Source of the DNA: Datisca glomerata
Lineage: Eukaryota > Streptophyta > Magnoliopsida > Cucurbitales > Datiscaceae
Reading direction: 5' to 3'
DNA: 64,000 nucleotides
Assembly: GCA_003255025.1 (NCBI GenBank)
Contig: QANY01013325.1
Location: 131,497 to 195,496, forward strand
The position numbers were made by a program, and so were the translations under genes. The notes beneath the pieces are model-generated. The model ran no database searches. It saw only the letters and a program-made list of their open reading frames with translations, and was not told where the DNA came from. Of this stretch, positions 11,060 to 23,585 are shown in pieces (position 1 is the stretch's first letter; the number at the start of each line of letters is the position of its first letter).

Positions 11060-12884
11060 TGTTCGATCGGGTTTTAAATATTGAAAAAAATTAATGAACC
11101 ACGAATTGTTCGTGAGTGGAATATAAAAAAATCTAAAAAACAAATATTTAATCAAATTAAATATAAAATCATTCAACGATCATACATATTCAGATAAACG
11201 TATCGAAAAGAAATAGGAGTAATTTTATACATTTTCTCATAATGGAGAATTCTAAATTATCCTGATCCAATCAATTGTCTCGCATTCTTCATTCTTGAGA
11301 TTCACATAATTTTAATTGATTTTCAAACCAACAAACACTCGTAGGATTCAAAAATATATCTCGAAAGTATATGGTTAGGAATAAAATGTGGGCTCTCTAA
11401 ACGACGGAGGACAAAAAAATATCTTTCACTTTTTCATCTTGGTTTTCGACGGCAACTGTAGGGAGGAATGAGATAAACTATTTTCTGCTCAATCTAACAC
11501 TTAACTTAGCTTAGGGTTAGGTTTGCAACCATTTTATATTAATTAATTAATTTACTCATATACCCCTATATGACAAAACCGAAATTTACCTTCCTTGCAC
11601 TACAATCTACGATTTTTACATCACCACTAGAGCCAAAACCGTGTCTAAATTCATCAATTTAAATTGATCTCAATCAATCAATTAATTAATTTCTTTTATT
11701 TACTAATTTTCCAATAATTAAAAAATAATAAATTAATTAATTTGAACATTAATTTTGGTCTTCACATATGGGTTCGGGAAGTGTACTTTGGTCCAAAACA
11801 CGTTTTTGGTCCAACTAACGTTGTTTCTCATTCATGTCCATATTAGCTACTTTTAAGATCGAATGGACGCACATGAATAAAGCTATGAGATTTAAATACC
11901 CGACTAATTTATCTCCATAAATTATTGACCTATTTAATCCTGATATCGTATAATTTCACTATAGGTTCGATGCTGAATCAGCTTTCGAGTCATGCACACT
12001 ACATTTTTATGTTGCTACAAATAAACATTTATATTTCATGGTCCACATGATATTTTATGATGTTACCCTTCGTGACTATCAGTACAAGAGTGGGATGTAT
12101 AATTACCATGTTACCCCTCTAGTTTTTATTTCATTACTCATTATTGATTGTGAATAAGAAATAGATATCAGTGAACTATCTCGTACATTTCACAATGTCT
12201 TATTCAATGACTCATGTCATCGAGTATTAGGCCTGATATATTTATTCACACACCCACCAATAAAGCATAAGGTGATATTGTTGCTATTGCAATCTTACCA
12301 CGAATTTCATATCTGTGAATCACGCAACTCCAACATAGGTTAGTCACGATCCATACAGCCGAGTTATTATCCAGCAATTCAAACTCACTCCTTTTGCGTA
12401 TCAAAGATCGTAAGTAACTAGGTCAAGTTTTGTACTCACCTCAAGATTAAGGTAATCATGAAAATACCCTTAAGGTGTAACAATTAGATTCAAAGCTAGA
12501 TAAACGGCTTTGCTCTAAACTAATTTGTTGATGATCTATTCAACATGTTCCGTAATATGTCTAGGTCAACCGTTAGAGTCTCCACTGTTCTGTCCCTAGA
12601 CCGGCATCATTTGGTTCAACCTAACAGTTGTAAGTGGATTTGATTGTCCTGCTGATCTTAAAACTGCGAATAACATTTTGAACTATCTCAGAAGAGTTTG
12701 TCGGGATGATCGCTTAATCTTTACTCTTCTTTCATTGACAAATATTCCAGAACTTAAGTAAATTGTAAACACACCTTAATTAAAAAAAACTTTCATTTAT
12801 TCATAAAATTCAGTAATACATAAATGTCATAACTAAATACTCATAAATGTTAATACACCCTACTTTATGGATATAATTTCAACA
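11060..12884 (-). repeat. Copia B 3' LTR (element on minus strand)
   Basis: The segment begins TGTTCGATCGG and ends AATTTCAACA on the + strand. It is the reverse complement of the LTR type seen at 29248-31101 (which starts TGTTGGAATTATG and ends CCAACA). Length 1,825 bp. It is followed by a polypurine tract in minus orientation (12885-12900, complement of CTTCCACTTGG). Its left flank ends CCCTT; the far end of B at 31413 is followed by CCTTC, a 4-bp (or imperfect 5-bp) target-site duplication. Confidence 0.88.
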
Positions 12885-12899
12885 ATCTTCCACTTGGAC

Positions 12900-14480
12900 T
12901 AAAGTAGGCGTGTACAATCACGTATCCCCATGCCCTCTAGATGACCATCAAATACTTTACTACTTAAAGTCTTCATGAATGGATTTGCCGGATTGTTGAC
13001 TGTCGATATGTGTGTTACTACAACATCTCCACACTTAATAATCTCTCTAATGAGATGATACTTCTACTTTATGTATTTGGATCATTTGTGGCTACTTGGT
13101 TCCTTCGAGTTTGCTACAGGCCCACTGTTATCGCAATAAAGTGTCATAGTTATTAACATCTGGAATGACTTCCATAGTCTTTAGGAACTTTCTAAGCCAG
13201 ACATCCTCCTTTGCAGCTTCACGAGCCGTCACATACTCAGCTTCCATGGTAGAATCAGCAATGCAAGATTGTTTGATACTTCTCCATACCACTACTACAC
13301 CATTCAGGATGAACACCAATCCTGATGTGAACCTCTTGGAATCCTTGTCCGCTTGAAAATCATAGTCGGTATAACCCGTCACATTCAAGTCAGTGCCTGA
13401 ATACACAAGCAGGTAATTCATCGTTCTCCTAAGAAGCTTGTGGATATACTTGACAACATTCTAATGCTTGAGTCCAATATTAGATTGAAAATGACTCACC
13501 ACGCCCATGGCATAGAAAATATCCGACCTTGTGTAAAGCATTACTTACATGAGACTTGCTACGGCTAAGACATAAGGAACCTTTCTTATGTCTTCTTCTT
13601 CTTAATGAGTCTTGGAAGATTGCTCCGTAGAAAGGCTGACTCTATGTCTAAAGGGGAGATATCCCTTCTTGGAGTCTTACATACTGAAGTGATCCATCAC
13701 ATTATCAATATAAGATATTTAAGACGGAGCCAACTGTCTGTTCTTCTGATCTCAAAAGATCTAAATACATAAGACAAAGGTAGCTTCTCCAAGATCATTC
13801 ATATCAAATTGTTTTACAAGCCAAATCTTAACATTAGAAATTTTCCTTCATCATTTCCAATGAGTAATATATTATCCACATACAAGACCAGAAAAACCAC
13901 CTTCCCTTCATGTATCAGCTTATACACACATGGTTCGTCCACTAACTGTTCAAAAATAAAGTTCTTGATAGTTTGTCAAATCTGTATTCCATTATCGCAA
14001 TGCTTGCTTAAGTCCATAAATTGACTTCAACAGTTTTCAAACATTGCCCCTCTTGGCCTTTTTCCATGAACAGTTTGGTTGACCCATATAAATGCTATCT
14101 TCATTTTTGTCATTCAGAAAAGCAATCTTGGCATCCATCAGCCAAATTTCAAAATCGAGGGCAGCAGCAATGGACATGAGGATTCGCATAGACTTAAGCA
14201 TAGCCACCAGCGAGAAGGTATCCTCATAGTCAATACCTTCCTTTTCGGTGTAGTCCTTGGCTACTAGCCTATCTTTGAATGTCTCCACATTCCATCCAGA
14301 TCTCTCTTTTTCTTATAAATTCATTCACACCTATAGTTTTTACCTCTTCAAGAGGATCCACAAGATTTCAGACTCCGTTCGGGTAAATCGATTGTATCTC
14401 AATGTTCATGGCTTCTTGCCATAGATTTATAGGACCAGCCATGGATTCTGAGTAGGAAATAGGATCATTATGATCATTAT
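12900..14480 (-). pseudogene. Copia B reverse transcriptase and RNase H
   Basis: RT motifs on the minus strand include AMNIEIQSIYPNGV (about 14400), [20 protein letters not shown] (about 14275-14215) and FEIWLMDAKIAFLND (about 14150-14105). The active-site box reads LYVDNILLIGND (about 13890-13855), so the second catalytic Asp of YVDD is replaced by Asn. RNase H follows: GYTDYDFQADKDSKRFTSG and STMEAEYVTAREAAKE (about 13375-13195). Frameshifts and stops are present throughout. Confidence 0.88.
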
Positions 14481-14499
14481 CTAAGACTGTTGTCAAGGC

Positions 14500-15330
14500 A
14501 TCCCCATAAAGACATGTACATGTCTGGCATAAGTGTGCTTCTCAGTTTCATACTTCTTATATAGTCCTCCTAAAAAAATGCACATTCGTGCTCACGAATT
14601 ATTCTTGTCGATTGGACTATAAAAGATGTATCCCTTCGTTCTCTTAGGATATCCTATAAATATGCATAATTGTGATCGATTGGCCAACTTGCATGTCTTC
14701 ACTCTCAGAACATGTGCCGGGCAACCCCATACCCTAAGCTAGTTTACGAATGACTTTCGTCCACTCCATCTTTCATATGGAGTACTAGGCACCGTCTTTA
14801 ACAGAACTTGGTTCAGAATATATGCTGCTATTTCCAAGGCATATCCCTAGAACAAATCTGGGAGGGATGACTAACTCATCTGGATCTAACCATATTCATC
14901 AAAGTTTGATTCCTTCTCTTTGAAACACCATTCTGTTCTAGAGTGCCAGGTGTTATAAGCTGACAAAGAATATATTCTTTCTTAAGAAAGTCTTTGAACT
15001 CTCCAAGCAAGTACTCTTCACCACGACCAGATCGCCGTGCTTTGATTTTTTTCTCTAATTGCTTCTCAACCACAACCTTGTACTCTTTGAACTTTTCAAA
15101 TATTTCAAACTTTTTGCGCATTAGATAAACATGTCCAAAACTGAGTAGTTATCTATGAAGGTTATAAATATTCATAACCTTCTCTTTCTTGGATATTCAA
15201 TGGCCCACATACATCACTATGTACGAGTTCGAGGCATTGAATGACTCTTTCACCCTTCACTGAAAAAGGTCTCTTGGTCATTTTGCCTTCTATGCACGAT
15301 TCGCATGTGGGTGTGATCTCACACTTAAAA
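14500..15330 (-). pseudogene. Copia B integrase
   Basis: The minus strand encodes the integrase core in broken frames. FEIFEKFKEYKVVVEKQLEK is at about 15110-15055. The second catalytic region reads RSGRGEEYLLGEF where copia integrases have SD.GGE, so the Asp is lost. The third region TPGTLEQNGVSKRRN (about 14960-14910) has Ser-Lys where the family has Ala-Glu. The C-terminal part continues to about 14500 with many stops. Confidence 0.85.
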
Positions 15331-15331
15331 T

Positions 15332-15979
15332 TTACAATGGACCATTCTTTAAAAGTCCTTTGACCCCGTCTAGGCTAATGTGACCAAGACGCAAGTGCCA
15401 CAAGTATGTTGAATCGATTGAGTCAGACTTCAACATTTTACTATCCCTTTGTAAATTAGTATTTACTTTAGTGTCACATATCATTAGAACTTTTGGTTTT
15501 ACATAGAATAAGTTATTTATCAAGCGTGCAGTAGTGATCAAGCAATCATTTTTAAAAATACCAATATCATTATCAATGAAATTGAAAGAAAATCTTTGTT
15601 CAATCAAACTAGCTAGTTGAATAAGGTTTTTCCCGAAAATTGGGATATTATAAACTTCTCGTAAAACTACAAAATTATTATCAAATGACAATTTAATAGT
15701 TTCAACTGATACAACTGATACTAGTGTTCCATTCCCCCAACAGAAGCTGAACTCGCCATCATCAAGCCTTCTTATTTCCCAGAAACGTTGTAGGGAACAA
15801 TAAATATGGTTAGTGGCGGCAGAGTCTACAATCCATGAAAAAGTAGAGTCAGCAACATAACAGGCCTCAGTAACAAGTAATGTACCTTTGGATTTCAACT
15901 CCTTGAGATAAGCTGGGTAGTGGTGTTTCCAATGGCCAGCTACTCCATAATGATAACACTTATCTTTCGACTTGTCCAT
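15332..15979 (-). pseudogene. Copia B zinc knuckle, protease and pre-integrase
   Basis: This is one open frame of 215 residues. It begins with a damaged zinc knuckle (CYHYGVAGHWKHHYP, where two of the three Cys are Tyr). The protease active-site region reads FSWIVDSAATNHIYCS (DSGA changed to DSAA). The GAG-pre-integrase motif YLWHLRLGHISLDGVKGL is near the C-terminus. It overlaps the gag frame by about 40 bases. Confidence 0.85.
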
Positions 15980-16624
15980 TTTTGCAGTTTCGGACCACTC
16001 TTGTATTTTTTTTTGTCAGAGGTGGAAGACTTACTTTCAGTAAAGTTTTTTTCCTCCACAGTCTTCCTCTTGCCCTTCAGAAGTTTAAGAAGTGAGTATC
16101 TCAACTTACTCATCGAATAATTAAGTTTGAAGTTTTCAAAAGTTTCTGCCAGGATCTCGAGGATCATATCTACTTGAATCTTGCCATATACCTTAGCTCT
16201 CATAGTCTCCATCCCATTCAGATAACTAATGATCGGCATCATATGTTCCCTGACAGGAGTTACGGGTTTAATCTGGCAATTCATGAAGTTTTGCACAACA
16301 ACATATTTGGCTTGACGATCTTGATCCCCCAACATTTCAGTGATGTTTAACATCATATCAGTGATGGTTTTCATGTTCTGAAGTTGTCGTTGCGACACAT
16401 TGCTAATAGATGCCAAGATGTAACACCTGGCGATCTCATCAAAATAAACATCATTTTTCTCTTGAGTCAATTCAATAATAGTCTTAATAGGGATAAGGGG
16501 TGGTGAGCACGAACTTGTGCTTTTCTACCGTCAGCATGATATCAAGATTACATTTCCAATCCACGTAATTTTCACCTGTATGTTTGTTCACATTCAATAT
16601 TGTTGAGAATGGCGATAATGACAT
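15940..16624 (-). pseudogene. Copia B gag
   Basis: The start Met (complement of 16622-16624) opens MSLSPFSTILNVNKHTGENY and runs into VDWKCNLDIMLTVEKHKFVL before a stop. The main body (16470-15940) includes EIARCYILASISNVSQRQLQ, MMLNITEMLGDQ and FENFKLNYSMSKLRYSLLKL. It is the same family as the two gag copies of copia C at 22586 and 24222, in the opposite orientation. Confidence 0.87.
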
Positions 16625-18239
16625 GATTCTTAAAAAGAATAAATAAAGCGGTATAAATCTCAATCACTTAGAAAAGTATGATGCATGATGTAAATACTTA
16701 AATATTTAAAATATATGAGAAAAATATATTTCTTCCATGATGTTACGATCAACAACGATAACTCGTCTCATCTAAGAACAATGTCCGAGCTACCTCATAT
16801 TGCATCGAGACTCTTCTCATTTGGTTAACGATTCTCAAGATGTCACTACTTCTACCTTAACCAATCACCAATGGTTTTGGTCACTTTAACCCCATTGACT
16901 AGCTCCAATGCGAGATAATGTGCTTCGGCCTAAGTGTTTAACCAACGCATTGGCTTTAAATGTTGCTATGAACTAACAGTCCGTCTAAAAACGGTCATGC
17001 CACACCACTTCCTTTATAAACTTTAGTTTCTCAAGCAACTCAATGACTAAAAACCACACAATTCTCAAGTTTCTCTCATCGAAGATAGGACCTATGAGGA
17101 GACTCTAAACCATTCCTCTTGTCAAGATCAAGTCTGTGTTGAAGATCTTGGGAATGTTTCAACGTAAACGATCCTCCCACTTTGTCTTTGAAAAAATTAT
17201 TTTTTTCTTCGCCTTTTCAAAAACATAACCCTTTATAAATTTGAAAAACAAGTTTTGAAAATTATAATCTTTTATAAAATTTAAATCACAATTTAAAGAT
17301 TATAACTTTTATAAAATTCACATTGTATTTAAAATTATAACCCATTATAAATTTAAACTACAATTATGCATGTACATGTTACATGAAATTTTGATACTGG
17401 CATTCCCTATTTCTATATGACAAGTTATATGATAATACAAGATTAATAATAAATTATAATAATTTAAATACTAGTTTTCATGGTGTCTATAATTGTCTCC
17501 TTCTCCTTCAGGAAGTCCCACCTCTTTGTAACTCTTTACTAAGATCCAGTCCCATTTTCAAAATTCAAAATTCAATTTAAAATTAATTTTTCAACAATTT
17601 TTACTTTGATAAGTAAATTATCAAGTAAATTAATCAATTTTACTTTTAAAATAATTTATAAAAGAAATTCTAATTAATTAGTGTTGAAAAATTATCCAAT
17701 TACATAAATTTAATTTTTAGGGACTGGATTTGGCTTGGAATCAAATCTCAAGTTCATGCGAATCATTTGGGCCAAGCTACACTTGTTCAGTCCAACACCT
17801 TAATAAGCTTGGTGAATCCACGCCAACCCAATGCCCAACATGGTTTTATGCGTGCTAGGGTTTCCAAAACCCTAATATTTCCTAAACTTTAAGGTTTCCT
17901 AAACCCTAAGGAGGAAACCTACAGCGCGGCAACCTATGGCAGCAGGCGACAATGGTAAGCAGGCAACGGCATCTGGCAGTGGCGCACAAAGAGCTAGGGA
18001 CGGCGGCATGCGGTAGTTTTCAATGCCTACAAAATTAAATTATATAAAATCATATGCCTCAATTTTGAAGTACATCAATTCTAAAATTGAAAATAAACAG
18101 CTAGAGCCAATCGATCGAGATCAATTCATAAAACATATTCAAACATATTTTGAATCTACCATACAAAAATATATGACAATATCACAATATCCATCCATTC
18201 AAACATTTAACCACACAATATGTATAATCAAGAATATTA
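16625..18239 (-). other. Copia B untranslated leader
   Basis: The 1.6 kb between the primer-binding site and gag has no conserved reading frame. It matches the corresponding leader of copia C (about 20953-22585) in the opposite orientation, for example the block around 16740-17160 against 22190-22470. Confidence 0.7.
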
Positions 18240-18252
18240 GGCTCTGATATCA
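18240..18252 (-). other. Copia B primer-binding site
   Basis: On the minus strand this reads TGATATCAGAGCC, one mismatch from the tRNA-Met primer complement TGGTATCAGAGCC. It lies two bases from the LTR end. Confidence 0.85.
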
Positions 18253-18254
18253 AT

Positions 18255-18405
18255 TGTTCGACCGGTTTTAAAAAATTGAAGAAAATTAATGAACCAAAAA
18301 CGATTCATGGGTGGAATATAAAAAAGTTTCAGAAAAAAACAAATATTTAATCAAACGAAATAAAAAATTATTCATTGATCTTACATATTCAGATAAACGT
18401 ATCGA
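18255..18405 (-). repeat. Copia B 5' LTR, inner 151-bp fragment
   Basis: It begins TGTTCGACCGG and matches the first 150 bp of the left B LTR at 11060-11210. It stops abruptly at about 18405, where + oriented LTR sequence of copia C begins. The outer part of the same LTR is at 31102-31413. Confidence 0.82.
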
Positions 18406-20937
18406 GAATATATTTAGTTATTTTTCAGACATTTTGTATTACTGAATTTGATGAATGAATGAAAATTTTACTATTAATTAAAGGATGTTATTATTTACTC
18501 AAGTCATGGAACTATTGTCAACGGAAGAAGAGTAAAGACAGAGGGGATTTCTAGGAAAACTCTTCTGAAATAGTTCAGATCGATATTCACTGTCTTAGGA
18601 TCGACTGGACAATCGAGTCTGATTATGACTGTTAGGTTCAACGAAATGATATCAGTCTTGGGGAATGGGAGTGGAGACTCTGACGGTTGACCTAGGCATG
18701 TTATAGAACATGTTGAATAGACTAGTAACAAATTAGTTTAGAGTAAAATTGTTTGCCTAGCTCTAAATCTAATTGTTACACATTAAGGGTATTTTCATGA
18801 TTACCTTTATCCTGAGGTGAATACGAAGCTTGACTTAGTTACTTGTGGTCTTTGATACACCAAAGGATTGAGTTTGAATTGTTAGACAATATCTCGATTG
18901 TTGGGATCATAATTCAACTATGTTTGGATTGCGTGATTCACAGATACAAAAATTCATGGTTAGATTGTGAAAGCAACAATATCACCTTATGCTTTCTGAT
19001 GGGTGTGTGAATAAATTGACTTTTCCAAGTATTCAATAAAATGAGTCATTGAATAATACTTGTGAGTTATACGAGAGAATTCATTATTATATCTTTCGTA
19101 TTCACAGTCAATAAATGAGTTAAGAAAATAATAACATGAGAGGTAAAATGATAATTTTACATCCATCTCTTGGTAGTGATATTCACGAAGGATAATATGT
19201 TAAAATATTATGTGGACTGTAAAATAAAAGAGTCTATTTGCACTAACAGAAAATGTAGTGTGCATTAATCGAGTGTTGATTCGGCATCGAACCTATAGTG
19301 GAGTCGTACGATGTCAGGATCAAATTGGTAAGAAATTTATGGAGATAAATCCGTCGGGTATTTAAATCCTATAGATTTATACATGTGAGTCCATTCGGTC
19401 TTAGGCGTATGAGGACAGGAATAGAAGAAACAACATCAGTTCGACCAAAATGTGTTTTGAGCCAATGTGTATTTTCTAAACCCATATATGATCACTACAA
19501 GAAAAACGGCTTATGGAGGTGGTTTTCTTCATATATGGTGGTGTTTTTCTTTAGAGATCTACTAGCATGATTCGATTTACCTGTCACGGCCTGGTTTTAG
19601 GCCCAAAAAATGTTGTTTTAAGTGCTTTCATATTGTTTGGATGGTTTGCGGTAGTTGATGATATTGAAAGAAACATTTTTCCTTTTGTACAGACCTTCAT
19701 TGCAATATTACACACAAGGAAAATCCTACCGCAAATACATATGTAGACTACACCAGCGAAGAGCCAGATCTTGCCGCAAATTTCACGGATGAAGCCATCG
19801 AACATATCAAATATGGAGTAGACCGCCACTGACATTTAGTGTAGATCTCCGTTGAGCCTGGCCCTGAGCTAGTAGGATGTTCGGGCTGGGCTCCGCCTTT
19901 CCCACATGAAATCGCCGCAAATTGCCCTTAGGGTTTTAAGGGAGAAGAGAGATGTAAATTGCTCATCAGGAAGGAAATGAGGATTTAAAAGACTTTTAAC
20001 GGCGGTTTAAAACCGCCACAAACTTATTATCCATTCAACTTTCTTATTTTTTTTATTGTTCCTAGATATTGCATCGGTTTGGACAAAATCTCCGCCTAAA
20101 GTACACTATTATGCGACGGTTTTTAAAAACCACCAGTAAAACTGTTACGGCATTTTTCATTAAACCACCGCCATAAGCCATTTTTCTTGTAGTGGATGGG
20201 TGTTGTCACTTTATTAGTGAAGAGCAATTAATTGATTTTAAAATTATATAATTTATTATTTTCTAATTAGTAGATAAATACTAAATAAGGGAAATTAAAT
20301 TATTAATTTATGGAGATCAATTTAAATTTATCAATTTGGATTGATGAATTTGGACACAACATTGACTCTAAGAAGATATGTAATTTTGGACAATAGTCAA
20401 TAATAAGGGGGTAAATTTCAGAAATTACACATACACGGGGTATATGTGAAAATTCCAAAACTAAAATATATGGGATGACATTAGGGTTGCCTCTCTAACC
20501 TAAGTGTGTTAACACAACCCTAATAAGACAGTGCATAAAAATGTTTCTCTCTCCCCTCCCGCTGCTTGCCGCCGAAATCACCAGAGTTATTTTGAGAGCC
20601 CACACTCAGCTTCTAACGACGTCCTTGTGAGATATACTTCTGAATCCAACGAGTAGTTGTTGGTGCGAAGACTAATTAAAGTTCTCAAATTTGAAGATCG
20701 AATAACGCGAAGCATTCAATAAGGATTCCACCAATTCAGAAAGTCTCTGATACAACGAAAATGTATACATATTTTCTATCTCTTTTGAATACGTATAACT
20801 TAATATGCATAATCATTTATATGGTTTTAATATCTAATATGATTAAAATTCGTTGATGAGAATTTTTTTTGATATTCCACCAACGAACCGTTCATGGTTC
20901 AATGATTTTTTGTAAGATTTTAAAACTCAATCTAACA
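18406..20937 (+). repeat. Copia C 5' LTR, lacking about 46 bp and split by a CACTA element
   Basis: It matches the C 3' LTR (29248-31101) from about position 47 of that LTR to its end ...TCTAACA. Without the 701-bp insertion and its 3-bp duplication it is about 1.83 kb. The missing start and the missing middle of copia B's LTR can be explained by one deletion across the original B/C junction. Confidence 0.85.
19494..20194. mobile_element. Non-autonomous CACTA-type element, 701 bp
   Basis: The ends are CACTACAAGAAAAACGGCTT and its near-complement ending TTTTTCTTGTAGTG, with matching CCATAAGCC / GGCTTATGG subterminal sequence. A 3-bp duplication GAT flanks it (19491-19493 and 20195-20197). The sister LTR at about 30336-30350 shows the uninterrupted site CATATATGATGGGTGTTGTC. 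No transposase is encoded. Internal GGCGGTTTTAAAACCGCC-type repeats (about 19998-20020) resemble subterminal binding repeats of the superfamily. Confidence 0.93.
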
Positions 20938-20939
20938 AT

Positions 20940-20952
20940 TGTTATCAGAGCC
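20940..20952 (+). other. Copia C primer-binding site
   Basis: TGTTATCAGAGCC follows the LTR after a two-base spacer, with one mismatch to the tRNA-Met primer complement. Confidence 0.85.
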
Positions 20953-22585
20953 TTAAAACTCATATATTATGTTTAAATGTATGTATCGTTGGACGTTGTG
21001 ATGTTGGCATATTTTTGTATAGTAGATTCAAAATAGTTTTGAATGTGTTTTATTAATAGATCTCGATCTATTTGCTCTAGGCGCTTTGTTATTCAATTTT
21101 AGATTGATGAAAGCCGAAATTAAGGCATAAGATTTTATGTAGTTTATTTTCTCGCAAAAGTTGTATTTTCTTAAATTCCATGTATTCCATTGCCGCCTCA
21201 GAAAAAAAGTTATTGTCGGTGCCGCTACTGTCGCTGTGCCCCGCCGCCTCCTATTGTCCACTGCACTGCCCTGCTTGGTGACTGGGGTTTGTGAAACCCT
21301 AGGCGATAACAATTTGGGTTTAGGGAACCCTGTGATGTTTCGCAAAAACTCTAATCTCATCTTTTATCTTTAATACTTTGAATTTTAAATTTTTTATTTT
21401 AAACGGATAAAAAATAATTAAAGTTGAAAATATATGATATCATGTATTTAAAAGATAATTATCCATTTTATCTATTTTATCTTTTGAAATTTGATTTTAG
21501 AAGATATTTATCTATTTTATTCTTTTGGATTTTGGATTTTGAATTCAAAAGGATAAGTATCCATTTTATATATTTTATCTTTTAAATTTTAAATTTAGAA
21601 TATAAGTATCCATTTATCTTTTTATCTTTTAAATTTTAAATTTTAAAAAGATTTTAGAGGGACTATTTAATTAGGAAAATAGTTTTTCTTAATAAAAGGG
21701 TTTTGATCAAAATTTTGAATTTTGAAATGGGACTGCACTGTTGTAAAGAGTTACAAAATTGGTGAAACTTTCTGAAGGACAATGAGACAATTACAGACAC
21801 CATGAAGATTATTATTTAAATGATTTATAATTAATATATTATTCTTTTATGGATTGTAGTTAGAAATGAGCCAACATGGAGGTTAATTTTAAATGGATGA
21901 TTTATTATTAATCTTGAATCATTATATAACATGTCATATCGAAATTATGCCAATATCAAATTGTCATGTAGCATGTACATGCATCATTATAGTTTACTTA
22001 ATGGGTTATAATTTAAATACAATACGTATTTTATAAAATTTACAAATTATAAATTGGGATTTAAATTTTCTAAAAGTATATCATTTTCAAAACTAGTTTT
22101 TTCAAAATTAATAAAGTGTTATAATTTTTGGAAAAATGAAAAAAAAAATCCATTTTTCCAAAAACTAAGTGGGAGTGTCATTTACGTTGAAACATTCCTG
22201 AGGTCCCCAAGCAGTCTTCACTCTTAAGAAGCTAAAATTTATAAAAGAAGTGGTGAGGCAGGACTGTCCCTAGACGGACTGTTAGTTCATGGTAAACATT
22301 AAAGCCGATGCATTTGTTAAACACTTAGACTGAAGCACATTATGATTAGTTAAGCTAGATGTAATGACATCTTGAAAAGCGTTAACCAAACGAGAGGAGT
22401 CTCGATGCAATAAGAGGTAGCTTGGACGTTGTCCTTAGATGAGACAACCTATCGTTGTTGATCGTAACATCATGGAAGAAAGTTTTTTATTGGATTTTTA
22501 AATATTAAGTATCTACATCATGCAACAGACTTTCCTAAATGATTGAGTATTTATTTAAACATTTTATTTATTCTTTTCAGTAATC
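20953..22585 (+). other. Copia C untranslated leader
   Basis: 1.6 kb without conserved reading frame. It contains A/T-rich internal repeats of the type TTTTAAATTTTAAATTT (about 21360-21660). From 21952 it is part of the tandem duplication described separately. Confidence 0.7.
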
Positions 22586-23585
22586 ATGTCGATATCTCCA
22601 CTCTCAACTATCTTAAACAAGAACAAACTTACTAGTGAAAATTACGTGGATTGGAAATGTAATGTTGATATCATACTGACGGTAGAAAAGCACAAGTACG
22701 TACTCACCACCCCTTATCCCCTTGAGCCTATTGTTGAATCGATTCGAGAGGAAAATGACGTTTATGCTTCTTGGATGCGTTCTGATGAGATAGCCAGATG
22801 TTAAATCTTTGCTTTTGTTAGCAATGTGTTGCAACAATATCAGAACATGGAATTATCGTTGATATGATGTTGAACATCACTGAAATGTTTGGAGATCAGG
22901 GTCATCAAGCCAACTAGGCTATTGTGTGAAACTTCATGAACTGCATGATGAAACCTGGAACTCATGTCAGAGAGCATATGATGTTGTTCATTAGTTATCT
23001 GAATGAGATGGAGATCATGGGTGCAGAGCTAGATGGCAAGACACAAGTTGATATGATCCTCCAGACTCTACCTGACAATTTTGAGAACTTCAAACTTAAT
23101 TATTCGATGAATAAGTTAAGGTATTTACTTCCTGAGCTGATGAAAGAACTGCAAGCAGCTGAGACCGTATTTTTGAAGGTTTACTGAAAGTAAGCGTTCC
23201 ACCTCTGGTGTAAAAAAGAAACATAGAAGAGGTTCGAAGAAGGCTTAGAAGCAGAACTCGAAAGCTGTAAAAGGTAAGGGCACTGCAAAAGTGAACAAAG
23301 TTGAAAGACAAGTGTCATCATTGTGGAGCTGGTGACCATTGGAAATGCAACTGCCCGGACTATCTTAAAAAGTTGAGATTTAAAGGTATAATACTTGTTA
23401 ATGAGGCATGTTATGTGGCTAACTCTGATTTTTTTTGAATTATAGACTATGCAGCTACTAACCATATATGTTGTTCCCTGCAGGGGTTTGAAAAAAATCA
23501 GAAGGGTTAATGAGGGCGAGTTCAGCTTCCGTAGGAGAAGTAGAGCACTAGTATCGTCCGTATCTATGAGAACTATTAAATTGGT
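21952..23585 (+). repeat. Tandem duplication in copia C, unit 1
   Basis: This 1.63-kb unit (late leader, gag, zinc knuckle, protease start) is repeated directly at 23586-25221. The junction reads ATTAAATTGG then TAATATCAAATTG. At the gag start codons (22586 and 24222) the offset is 1,636 bp. The copies are very similar, so the duplication is younger than much of the surrounding decay. Confidence 0.92.
22586..23585 (+). pseudogene. Copia C gag/protease start, copy 1
   Basis: The start MSISPLSTILNKNKLTSENY opens a 72-residue frame ended by TAA at 22802. The capsid region continues in other frames: NFMNCMMKPGTHVREHMMLF and FENFKLNYSMNKLRYLLPEL (to about 23187). A zinc knuckle (CHHCGAGDHWKCNCPDYL in frame, about 23311-23365) and a protease start (IIDYAATNHICC, DSGA lost) follow. 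The unit ends at the duplication junction before the protease is complete. Confidence 0.87.
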
